From positions 1-13,354 of the forward strand of contig JAHWKO010000068.1 of the NCBI GenBank assembly GCA_019347855.1: 13,354 nt of DNA, written 5' to 3'. Below are positions 5,360 to 11,616 of the stretch, one piece after another. The stretch comes from Actinomycetota bacterium (GTDB lineage: Bacteria > Actinomycetota > Nitriliruptoria > Nitriliruptorales > JAHWKO01). The translations under genes were made by a program, and so were the position numbers. The first letter of the stretch is position 1; each line of letters opens with the position of its first letter. The notes below the pieces were generated by a model. The model saw only the letters and a program-made list of their open reading frames with translations. It was not told the origin of the DNA and ran no database searches.

Positions 5360-8300
5360 ATGCGTGGAGCCCACGACCCGAGTCGCCGCCCGCGTCGGTG
5401 GCTCCGGTCGGCTGCTGCGCGCGTAGCCGCACGGACGTCGGCTCGGAGGGAGACGGCACTGGACACCGCCAACGCTGAACCGGAGGACCCCGGCGCGGCG
5501 GAGGATGTCACCGAGCGTCCCACCCCGCCCGTACTCGCCGTGCTGGTCGCTCACGACGGCATCGGCTGGCTCGACGACGCGGTCGATGCGTTCGAGGCCC
5601 AGACCTACGAGCACCTCGAGCTCGTGGCGGTCGACAACGGATCCCAGGACGGCAGCAGGGAACGGCTGGTGGAACGCCTGGGTCCCGACCGCGTCCTGAT
5701 CGCCGAGCGCGACCTGGGCTTCCCCGCTGCTGTCAGCATGGCTCTGGACTCCGCCGTGGCTGCGGGCTCCGACGCCGAGTGGATCCTGCTGCTCCACGAC
5801 GACCTGATCCCGGAACCCGACATGGTCGAGCGGCTCGTCGCGCAGACGGTGGACCCCCAGCTCGGGATCGTGGGACCGAAGCTCGTCAGCTACGACGATC
5901 CGCGCCGCCTCCAGCAGGTCGGCATGAGCATCGACATCACGGGGCGTGCCGACTCGGGCCTGGAGCCCGATGAGCTCGACCAGGGACAACGCGACCGTCA
6001 GCGCCCCGTCCTCTACGTGTCATCGGCCGGCATGCTCGTCCGTCGCGCGCTGTTCGACGATCTCGGCCGGCTCGATCGCCGGTACCACGTGTTCCGTGAC
6101 GACCTCGATCTGTGCTGGCGGGCCTGGCTCAGAGGGCACATCGTCGAGGTCGTCCCCGACGCGGTCGCCCGTCACGTGCGCGCCGTGTCGAACTACCGCC
6201 GGCTGGGCCAGACCGAGGAGCTGGGCGGCCGCTACTTCGCCGAGCGCAACACGCTGGCCACGCTGCTGAAGTGCTACGGCGCGCCCCGCCTCGCGCTGGT
6301 GCTCCCACTGTTCCTCATCGTGGGGATCGCCAAGGTGATCGGCTTCATCGCGACCCGCCAGGTGAGCGCCGCGTGGCAGACGGTCCGGGCCTGGATGTGG
6401 AACCTCGCGCACCTGCGCGGGACCATCCGGCTGCGAAGGGCGATCCAGGACGGCCGCGCCCGCAGCGACTCGGAGCTCGCGCCGCTCTTCGCCCGGATCG
6501 CGCCCCGCCTGCGCTCGTACGGCGAGGCGGTCGCGGACCGACTGGCCGGAGGGGACGTCGAGGTCCCCGAACCGATCCGGGACGACCTCGAGGAGGAACC
6601 GTCGTCCATCCGGATCGTGCGGGCGGCTCGTCGGCACCCCGTGCTGGTCATGGCGATCGCGCTGGGCGCGCTCGGGTTGGTCGTCATCGTGCCGTTCCTG
6701 CGGTCGGGCGCGATCCGCGGTGGCGAGCTGGCCCCGTGGCCCGCCTCGCCGTTCACGTTCCTCGAGACGTACGCCTCCGGCTGGCACGACATCGGCGGGT
6801 TGGCGACGTCCGCCGCACCGTCTCCGGCTCAGGCCGTTCTGGGGTTCTTCGGGTTGCTGACGCTCGGCAACGAGTGGCTCGCGCCACGCCTCCTGCTGTT
6901 CGGGGCGCTGCCCCTGGCGTGGGTCCTGGCCCTGCGTGCCGGGCAGCTGGTCTCCGGGACGACGGTCCCGCGTGCGGTCGCAGCCACGGCGTACGCCTTG
7001 AGCCCACCGGCGATGGCCGCGCTGATCACCGGTCGGCTCGGCGGACTGGTAGCGGTGGTGATGCTCCCCGCGCTCGCGTTGGTGGGCGTGCGGCTCGCGG
7101 ATGTCCACCGGCCGCCGGCCAACGCCTGGCGGGCCACCGCCGGCGCCGCGATCCTCGGAGCGGTGCTCGTCGCGTTCGAACCGACCGCGGCGCCGCTGAT
7201 CGTCGTGGCGGTCGCGCTCGGGCTCATCGCGATCGCGGCCGTGGACGCTCCCGCCGAGGCGCGACGATCGGCCTCGATCCGTGTGCTCCTGGCCGCTGCC
7301 GGCGCCTTCGTGCTCCTGCTGCCGTGGGGGTTCGCCCTGGTCGGACCCGGCAGCCCCGTGCTCGGCGGCTTCACCGCGACCGATGCCGCACCATCACCGT
7401 TCCTGCGGTGGCTGCTGCTCGTCCCGGACCTGGACCGGTTCCCGGGCCTGATCGTCGGGGTGGCGTACCCGGCTGCCGGTCTGCTGGGACTGCTGCTCGG
7501 CTACCGCCGCCGCCCCATGCTCGTGGGGACCCTGTGGTCGATCGTGGTGCTGGCGGCGTTCGGGGCGTGGGGGCTCGGGCGCGCGGGAGGAGACGCGATC
7601 GCGTGGCCCGGGCTCCTCCTGCTCGTGGCGGCTCTCGCCTACGCGACCCTGCTCGCCACCGCCTTCACCACCGCCGAGGAGTACCTGCGGTCCCATGCCT
7701 TCGGGTGGCGCCAGATCGCAGCGATCGTCGCCGCGGCCGTGGTGGCGGCCGGAGGCATCGGAGCCTCGCTCCACCTGATCGCCGAGCCCTGGGAGAGCTA
7801 CACGGTCGGTGAGACGGCCCTGCCGGCGTTCCTCAACGCGGAGCAGGACGTCCCCGGCCCCTACCGGGTGCTCGTCCTCTCCGACGACGGTCGACGGATC
7901 GAGTGGGACATGACCGGTCCCGATGGGCCAACCATGGCCGCCTTCGGGATGCCCGAGCAGACCGACCTGGCGACGCTGATCGACGGTGCGATCGAGGACA
8001 TGACTGCGGGGGTGAGCCCCGCTGCCGCGTCACAGCTCGGCATCGCGAACGTGCTGTACGTGTTCGTGCCCGAGGGAGGCCGATCCGAACGTCTGCAGAC
8101 CGTGCTCGCTGACCAGTTCGACCTCGAGCCTCAGCCCGTCGCCGCCGGCCTCGTCTACCGCATCGCCGGGTGGGTCCCGCGCGCCTCGTACGTCGCGCCG
8201 AACGTCGCGGTCGCGATCGAGCGACGCGGCGAGCTGCCGCCCGACGCCGAGCCCGTCCCCCTGGATCACGTCGCGGACGACACTTACGCCGGTCGCGTGC

Positions 8301-8572
8301 CGGGCGCCGGGACGATCCTGCTGGCCGAGCCGACCGACGTGGGGTGGGAGGCGTTCGCGGACGGCCGCGAGCTCGGCGCCCGCGCCGAGGGGCGGTTGAC
8401 GCGCTTCTCGGTGCCACCCGACGCGGACGGCGTCGAGGTCCGGTTCGACCGCCAGACCCGCCGGACGCTGATCGTGGCCATGCAGGCGTTCGTGACGCTC
8501 TTCGCCGTCTCGCTCGTCCTCCGTCCGCCGAGCTTCGCGGAACCCCCCGCGACGCCCAGGAGCCGTCCATGA
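5360..8572 (+). CDS. Large membrane-anchored family 2 glycosyltransferase with extracytoplasmic C-terminal domain
   Basis: The protein has 1070 residues. A GT-A fold family 2 domain occupies ~57-280: nucleotide-binding start VLAVLVAHDG, VDNGSQDGS, the metal-site equivalent HDD (146-148) and the acceptor/base region FRDDLDLCWR (245-254). A hydrophobic segment lies at ~311-331 and a second near 427-447. About eight more hydrophobic helices run to ~800 (e.g. LLLFGALPLAWVLAL), then an extracytoplasmic domain (~810-1035) and a last helix (IVAMQAFVTLFAVSLVL). It probably transfers a sugar to an envelope glycan or lipid-linked carrier; the substrate is unknown. The first ~55 residues are Arg/Ala-rich and not part of the domain. 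The ATG at 5360 is blocked by a hairpin. A CTG at 5459 with GGAGGG 8 nt upstream is an alternative start. The gene overlaps the next one by ATGA, implying coupled translation. Confidence 0.88.
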   Translation: MRGAHDPSRRPRRWLRSAAARVAARTSARRETALDTANAEPEDPGAAEDVTERPTPPVLAVLVAHDGIGWLDDAVDAFEAQTYEHLELVAVDNGSQDGSRERLVERLGPDRVLIAERDLGFPAAVSMALDSAVAAGSDAEWILLLHDDLIPEPDMVERLVAQTVDPQLGIVGPKLVSYDDPRRLQQVGMSIDITGRADSGLEPDELDQGQRDRQRPVLYVSSAGMLVRRALFDDLGRLDRRYHVFRDDLDLCWRAWLRGHIVEVVPDAVARHVRAVSNYRRLGQTEELGGRYFAERNTLATLLKCYGAPRLALVLPLFLIVGIAKVIGFIATRQVSAAWQTVRAWMWNLAHLRGTIRLRRAIQDGRARSDSELAPLFARIAPRLRSYGEAVADRLAGGDVEVPEPIRDDLEEEPSSIRIVRAARRHPVLVMAIALGALGLVVIVPFLRSGAIRGGELAPWPASPFTFLETYASGWHDIGGLATSAAPSPAQAVLGFFGLLTLGNEWLAPRLLLFGALPLAWVLALRAGQLVSGTTVPRAVAATAYALSPPAMAALITGRLGGLVAVVMLPALALVGVRLADVHRPPANAWRATAGAAILGAVLVAFEPTAAPLIVVAVALGLIAIAAVDAPAEARRSASIRVLLAAAGAFVLLLPWGFALVGPGSPVLGGFTATDAAPSPFLRWLLLVPDLDRFPGLIVGVAYPAAGLLGLLLGYRRRPMLVGTLWSIVVLAAFGAWGLGRAGGDAIAWPGLLLLVAALAYATLLATAFTTAEEYLRSHAFGWRQIAAIVAAAVVAAGGIGASLHLIAEPWESYTVGETALPAFLNAEQDVPGPYRVLVLSDDGRRIEWDMTGPDGPTMAAFGMPEQTDLATLIDGAIEDMTAGVSPAAASQLGIANVLYVFVPEGGRSERLQTVLADQFDLEPQPVAAGLVYRIAGWVPRASYVAPNVAVAIERRGELPPDAEPVPLDHVADDTYAGRVPGAGTILLAEPTDVGWEAFADGRELGARAEGRLTRFSVPPDADGVEVRFDRQTRRTLIVAMQAFVTLFAVSLVLRPPSFAEPPATPRSRP

Positions 8573-10233
8573 ACCGGGCGACCTCCCCCTTGATCGCCGT
8601 CGGCCTGCTGGTGCTCGTCGTCAGCGCCGGCGTCGCGCTCGACGTCGCCCTGCCGGCCCCTGCGACCCCGCCGGTCGAGGTCGGTGATGCACGCACCGCC
8701 GTCTCCGGGGCGTGGTACTGCGCCGCCGGGCGGTCCGATGCCGAGAACGAGCTCCTGACCGTAGCGGCGACCCCGCCGGGGCAGCCCACGTCGTCGGCCG
8801 TCCGGGTGGATGTCCTCGCGGACGGCCAGGTGTCCCGGGGCGCGGAACTCGAGGTGTTCCCCGGCGCGGTCGACGTGGAACGGATCGCTGCGTCCGAGGC
8901 CGACCTGGCGATCGCGGCCCGGTGGTGGCGGACCCCGTCGGTGGTGGGTCGGATCTGGCGGCGGAACGTGACGGGTGAGCCGAGCGGGATCCTCGAAGGT
9001 GCCTGCGAACCCGAGGCGGGGACGCGTTGGTACCTGCCGGGGGTCAGCACGGCCGGTGGGGCACAGGCCAGGGTCGTGCTCGCGAACCCGTTCGGCGCCG
9101 ACGCGGCCGTCGGCATCTCCCTGTACACCGAGGCCGGGATCGAGACCCCTGAGCTCCTGAAGAACGTGTCCGTCCCCAGCCAGAGCGTTCGGGTCATCAC
9201 GCTGAACGACCACGCCCCCGAGCGCCAGGACCTGGGTGCCGTCGTCACGGCACGTGCGGGGCGCGTGGTCGCCGAGGGCTGGCAGAGCCTCGACCCCGCC
9301 GTTGGCGGGGTCGAGGGCGTCAGCCTCGCCAAGCTCGCGCACGAGACCGCGGCGGAGTGGACGATCCCGTGGCTGCCCGGGGACCACGAGTCGTGGGCGT
9401 GGGTCCTGAACCCCTCGGACCGCGCGGCGGTCCTCGAGATCACCGTGCACGGACCGAACGGGGGGACGCCGCTCGCGGACCTGTCCGAGACGAGCATCCC
9501 GCCCGGGAGCCTCCAACGGATCGACCTGCGTGGGGTGCTACCCGAGGGGGTGGCGCAGGGGGCGGTGACGTTCGCATCCGCCAACGGCGTCCCCGTCGCC
9601 GTGTCCACCGGAACGATCGTGCGGTCCGAGGACGTCGCGAAGACCGGCGTGGCCGTGCAGCTCGGGCAGCCCGCGCCGGATGTGGGATGGACGATCATCA
9701 CCGGCTCCAACGACGGACGCGGCGAGGCACTGCACGTCGTGAACCCCTCTTCGTCGCCGGCGGTGGTCGACGTCACGGTCGTGGGGGAGCTGTCCGTCCA
9801 CGCCCCGGACCCCCTGCAGGACCTGGTGGTCCCGGCGGGGACGGCTCTCGACATCGATCTGCGAGCGCAGATCCCGACCCTCGACCGGCACGCCATCTTC
9901 GTGACCGCCGACGAGGGAGAGGTGATCGCGGGCATCCGCTCCTTCAGCTTCGGCCGACTGGACCTGGTGGCGCACGCCGGCGTGCCGTCACGGGCCTGGC
10001 GTGGGGCCGAGGACGTCCCGTTGGTGGTGCGTGCTCCCGGGCTGACCGGCCGTCTCGGGACCCGCCGGGGACCGGCACTCAGCCCGCAACCGACCCCTGC
10101 CGTCCCGACCGCCACCCCGGTGCCCACCCGGACCGCCCCGGGAACCGGGGAGTCCCCGGCCGCGCCGACCGAACCGGCCCCGTCGCTGGTCCCCACCGAC
10201 CCCGCCCGACCGACGGAACCACCCGGGTCGTGA
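8569..10233 (+). CDS. DUF5719-type envelope protein with N-terminal membrane anchor
   Basis: The protein has 554 residues, starting at the ATG that overlaps the glycosyltransferase stop by 4 bp (ATGA). Residues ~7-30 (PLIAVGLLVLVVSAGVALDV) are a signal anchor or signal peptide. The rest is extracytoplasmic and beta-rich, with repeated segments of the form LxNPFGxxAxVxIxLYTEAG, WVLNPSDRAAVLEITVHGPN and LHVVNPSSSPAVVDVTVVG. These suggest two or three tandem Ig-like or beta-sandwich units, each around an 'NP' motif. The last ~65 residues are a Pro/Thr-rich low-complexity tail (PTPAVPTATPVPTRTAPG) of the kind that may be O-glycosylated or span the wall. DUF5719 proteins are characteristically encoded after such glycosyltransferases in actinobacteria. 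Function is not established; a cofactor or wall-side partner of the glycosyltransferase is likely. Confidence 0.85.
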   Translation: MNRATSPLIAVGLLVLVVSAGVALDVALPAPATPPVEVGDARTAVSGAWYCAAGRSDAENELLTVAATPPGQPTSSAVRVDVLADGQVSRGAELEVFPGAVDVERIAASEADLAIAARWWRTPSVVGRIWRRNVTGEPSGILEGACEPEAGTRWYLPGVSTAGGAQARVVLANPFGADAAVGISLYTEAGIETPELLKNVSVPSQSVRVITLNDHAPERQDLGAVVTARAGRVVAEGWQSLDPAVGGVEGVSLAKLAHETAAEWTIPWLPGDHESWAWVLNPSDRAAVLEITVHGPNGGTPLADLSETSIPPGSLQRIDLRGVLPEGVAQGAVTFASANGVPVAVSTGTIVRSEDVAKTGVAVQLGQPAPDVGWTIITGSNDGRGEALHVVNPSSSPAVVDVTVVGELSVHAPDPLQDLVVPAGTALDIDLRAQIPTLDRHAIFVTADEGEVIAGIRSFSFGRLDLVAHAGVPSRAWRGAEDVPLVVRAPGLTGRLGTRRGPALSPQPTPAVPTATPVPTRTAPGTGESPAAPTEPAPSLVPTDPARPTEPPGS

Positions 10234-10243
10234 TCCCCTCGGT

Positions 10244-10273
10244 TTGACAGCCTGTCGGCCGAGGTGGTAGTTT
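10244..10273 (+). promoter_or_regulatory. Strong sigma70-type promoter with extended -10
   Basis: A perfect -35 TTGACA (10244-10249), an 18-bp spacer and -10 TAGTTT (10268-10273), preceded by TG to give TGGTAGTTT (extended form). This is the best promoter match in the window. Transcription should start near 10280, about 315 nt before the DUF3499 start codon, so the RNA would have a long leader or be a separate small RNA. Confidence 0.75.
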
Positions 10274-10280
10274 GTTTCCT

Positions 10281-10338
10281 GTCGTCCCGAGAGGCTGACC
10301 GCGTTCCGCGGAGGTCACTCGGGGCGACGCTTTTGCGT
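10281..10338 (+). ncRNA. Strongly foldable 5' leader or small RNA of unknown class
   Basis: Starting at the predicted transcript 5' end, GTCGTCCCGAG (10281-10291) pairs with CTCGGGGCGAC (10318-10328): 11 bp with one G-U pair. Inside, TGACC (10296-10300) pairs with GGTCA (10313-10317), leaving a 4-nt AGGC bulge on one side, and GCG/CGC closes a TTC loop at the tip. A second small hairpin ACGC-TTTT-GCGT (10327-10338) overlaps the base of the first, so the two compete. I do not recognise it as a known riboswitch or small-RNA family. Confidence 0.5.
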
Positions 10339-10449
10339 TCGCATCTCACCCTGACGCTGGCTCCTGTGGGGGTCCGCAGCGCTCGTCCAGCCGTCGGTCG
10401 GGCTTCGGGCGTCACGGTGGGCGCCCCTCCGGGACGGCCGCGGCGCCGG

Positions 10450-10502
10450 GTCACCCCGGTGACGCGAATCACACAACCGTCTTGGGTAACGTCATGGGTT
10501 AC
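10450..10502. promoter_or_regulatory. Group of palindromic operator-like sites, including a CRP-type site
   Basis: Three inverted repeats lie in 53 bp: GTCACC-CC-GGTGAC (10450-10463); GTGA-CGCGAA-TCAC (10459-10472), which has the exact GTGAN6TCAC core of CRP/FNR-family sites and shares its left half with the first palindrome; and GTAAC-N7-GTTAC (10486-10502). They lie 60-110 bp upstream of the promoter of the DUF3499 gene and 180-230 bp downstream of the strong promoter, where regulators could act on either. The binding proteins are inferred only. Confidence 0.45.
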
Positions 10503-10559
10503 ACAAGAACCCCTGGTCGACGCTGGGGGACGCCGGGCGTCTCGGAGGGGACGAGGTGC

Positions 10560-10589
10560 TTGGAGAACCACACCGGTGTCATCTACCGT
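10560..10589 (+). promoter_or_regulatory. Promoter placed for leaderless transcription of DUF3499
   Basis: TTGGAG (10560-10565), an 18-bp spacer and TACCGT (10584-10589; TANNNT type). The GTG start codon begins 7 nt after the last base of the -10 box, exactly where transcription should begin. No ribosome binding site precedes the GTG, which agrees with a leaderless mRNA, a common type in actinobacteria. Confidence 0.6.
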
Positions 10590-10595
10590 GGCCGC

Positions 10596-11024
10596 GTGTC
10601 GAGCCAACCATCCGAGCAGTCCCGACCTCACGTGGTGCGTCCGCTGTCTCGCGCGGTCGCGAGGTCGTGCTCGCGCCCGGGCTGTCCGTCGCCTGCCGCC
10701 GCGACGCTGACGTTCGCGTACGCCGAGCGCCAGGTGGTCATCGAGGACCTCGCTGACGAACGCGAGCCCTCGGCCTACGACCTCTGCATCGCCCACGCCG
10801 ACCGCACCTCGCCCCCGCACGGGTGGGAGCTGGCGGACGTGCGCGACGACGTCGACGTCGATGCGCGCCCTCTGGGGGAGCAGGGCACGGTCGCGTTGAT
10901 CGCCGAGATGCTCGGCCGCACCCGCCCCGATCCCGACGTCCCCGCCGCGCATGAACAGCGTGAGCAGGGTGAGCTCTTCGGGGACCAGGACCCCGCCGCG
11001 GACGACCGCGCGTCGTCCTGGTAG
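10596..11024 (+). CDS. DUF3499 family protein (small Cys-rich, probable metal-binding)
   Basis: From GTG 10596 the protein has 142 residues. The conserved DUF3499 core is present: SCSRPGCPSPAAATLTFAYA (24-43), then YDLCIAHADR (61-70) and GWELADVR (77-84). C25, C30, C64 and H67 probably bind zinc. The remaining C-terminal half is acidic and not conserved. The frame stays open upstream to 10482, but those 38 extra residues resemble no family member, and the GTG at 10596 lies exactly at the predicted transcription start. DUF3499 genes sit next to manB and whiB2-type genes throughout actinobacteria (e.g. Rv3258c in M. tuberculosis). The biochemical role is unknown; a link to envelope precursor synthesis or division is suggested by context only. 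Confidence 0.88.
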   Translation: MSSQPSEQSRPHVVRPLSRAVARSCSRPGCPSPAAATLTFAYAERQVVIEDLADEREPSAYDLCIAHADRTSPPHGWELADVRDDVDVDARPLGEQGTVALIAEMLGRTRPDPDVPAAHEQREQGELFGDQDPAADDRASSW

Positions 11025-11046
11025 CGCGTTCCCAGGTCCTTCCAGC

Positions 11047-11066
11047 CGCTCCTCCACCCTGGAGCG
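11047..11066 (+). terminator. Possible terminator hairpin after DUF3499
   Basis: CGCTCC (11047-11052) pairs with GGAGCG (11061-11066) across an 8-nt loop, 23 bp after the DUF3499 stop. It is followed by a short mixed T-containing stretch rather than a true U-tract, so it would be at best a moderate terminator. Confidence 0.4.
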
Positions 11067-11095
11067 TTGCTCCTGTGGATTCTTATGTGCGCGGG

Positions 11096-11106
11096 TAACC
11101 TAAGAT
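11096..11106 (+). promoter_or_regulatory. Possible -10 boxes upstream of the DUF6788-like gene
   Basis: TAACCT (11096-11101) and TAAGAT (11101-11106) are two overlapping TANNNT boxes in an AT-rich patch within a GC-rich gap. A recognisable -35 hexamer is lacking. Either box would give a leader of about 65 nt before the GTG at 11176. Confidence 0.35.
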
Positions 11107-11175
11107 GCGATCAGGACCCCGTCCCGGCGGACGCGTCCCGGTCCGCGCTAGGCGACGACGACGACGGAGGTGGCG

Positions 11176-11535
11176 GTGACGATCCCTCGTGAGCTCGTGA
11201 ACGAGGTCCGTCAGCTGGACCAGTACGACCTCCGCCGGCTGATGATCCTGGTCCGGGGCCTGCTCCTGCACGCCGACGGGCACCCGGACGAGGGGGAGGA
11301 CGACGACCCGCAGATCGGCAAGGTCACCTACCGCCAGGAGCACGTGCGGTGCGGCAAGGACCGCTGCACCACGTGCCCCCACGGGCCGTACTGGTACGCG
11401 TACTGGAAGGAGGACGGCCGGACCCGGTCGCGCTACATCGGACGACACCTGCCGGGCCAGCCTCCGGAGCCGGTGCTCCCCGACCGCCCGGGGGACCGCC
11501 CCAAGGACCCTTCGGGGGACCGTCCGGAGGGGTGA
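11176..11535 (+). CDS. Small Cys-rich DUF6788-like protein
   Basis: The protein has 119 residues. The GTG at 11176 has GGAGG 5 nt upstream; an in-frame GTG at 11170 lies too close to that site to use it. The N-terminal part is helical (PRELVNEVRQLDQYDLRRLM), followed by an acidic stretch and the conserved core VRCGKDRCTTCPHGPYWYAY, ending YIGRHL at ~92. C59, C64, C67 and H69 are candidate zinc ligands. The core C-G-K-x-x-C followed by HGPYWY and a Lys/Arg-rich strand resembles DUF6788 proteins, which I recall mainly from archaea, plasmids and assorted bacteria as small possible nucleic-acid-binding proteins. The Pro-rich tail repeats DRPGDRP-type units. It stands alone between DUF3499 and manB, a place where I know of no usual gene; function unknown. 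Confidence 0.75.
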   Translation: MTIPRELVNEVRQLDQYDLRRLMILVRGLLLHADGHPDEGEDDDPQIGKVTYRQEHVRCGKDRCTTCPHGPYWYAYWKEDGRTRSRYIGRHLPGQPPEPVLPDRPGDRPKDPSGDRPEG

Positions 11536-11582
11536 CCCGACGATCGCGACGACCGGCGGGTCCCGTCTATCGCCCGGCCACC

Positions 11583-11616
11583 TACCATGCGGCCGACGAC
11601 GGATGGCGGAGCGACG
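11583..11616 (+). promoter_or_regulatory. Possible -10 box and ribosome binding site for manB
   Basis: TACCAT (11583-11588) is a TANNNT box that would start transcription near 11595. GGCGGAG (11605-11611) lies 5 nt before the ATG at 11617 and settles that start over the ATG at 11587, which overlaps the -10 box. A weak inverted repeat GACCCG/CGGGTC (11534-11539 with 11557-11562) lies just upstream and may end transcription of the previous gene. Confidence 0.4.

Larger units (their letters stand above)
10234..10595 (+). other. 362-bp non-coding regulatory region upstream of DUF3499
   Basis: No convincing gene lies here on either strand. Reading frames that cross it are Arg/Pro/Ser-rich with no recognisable domain. 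It contains, in order: a strong promoter (10244-10273), a foldable leader (10281-10338), palindromic sites (10450-10502) and a second promoter placed for leaderless transcription (10560-10589). Local AT-rich patches set it apart from the flanking genes. Confidence 0.7.

Noticed and set aside
10281..10338. Known riboswitch or 6C-type RNA in the leader
   Set aside because: Neither the paired C-rich loops of 6C RNA nor core motifs of c-di-AMP, cobalamin or SAM-type riboswitches could be recognised, so it is left as an unassigned structure.
10482..10595. Longer N-terminus for DUF3499 from a TTG at 10482
   Set aside because: The extra 38 residues resemble no family member, no ribosome site is present, and the -10 box at 10584-10589 points to the GTG at 10596.
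10264..10710. 148-codon plus-strand frame across the regulatory gap
   Set aside because: Composition is Arg/Pro/Val low complexity, it starts inside the strong promoter, and it overlaps DUF3499 in a different frame.
7833..11057. Very long minus-strand open frame (1074 codons) opposite the glycosyltransferase, DUF5719 and DUF3499 genes
   Set aside because: Its product is Ser/Arg/Pro/Thr-rich low complexity with no domain. It crosses several genes and their promoters, as expected for an antisense shadow in very GC-rich DNA.
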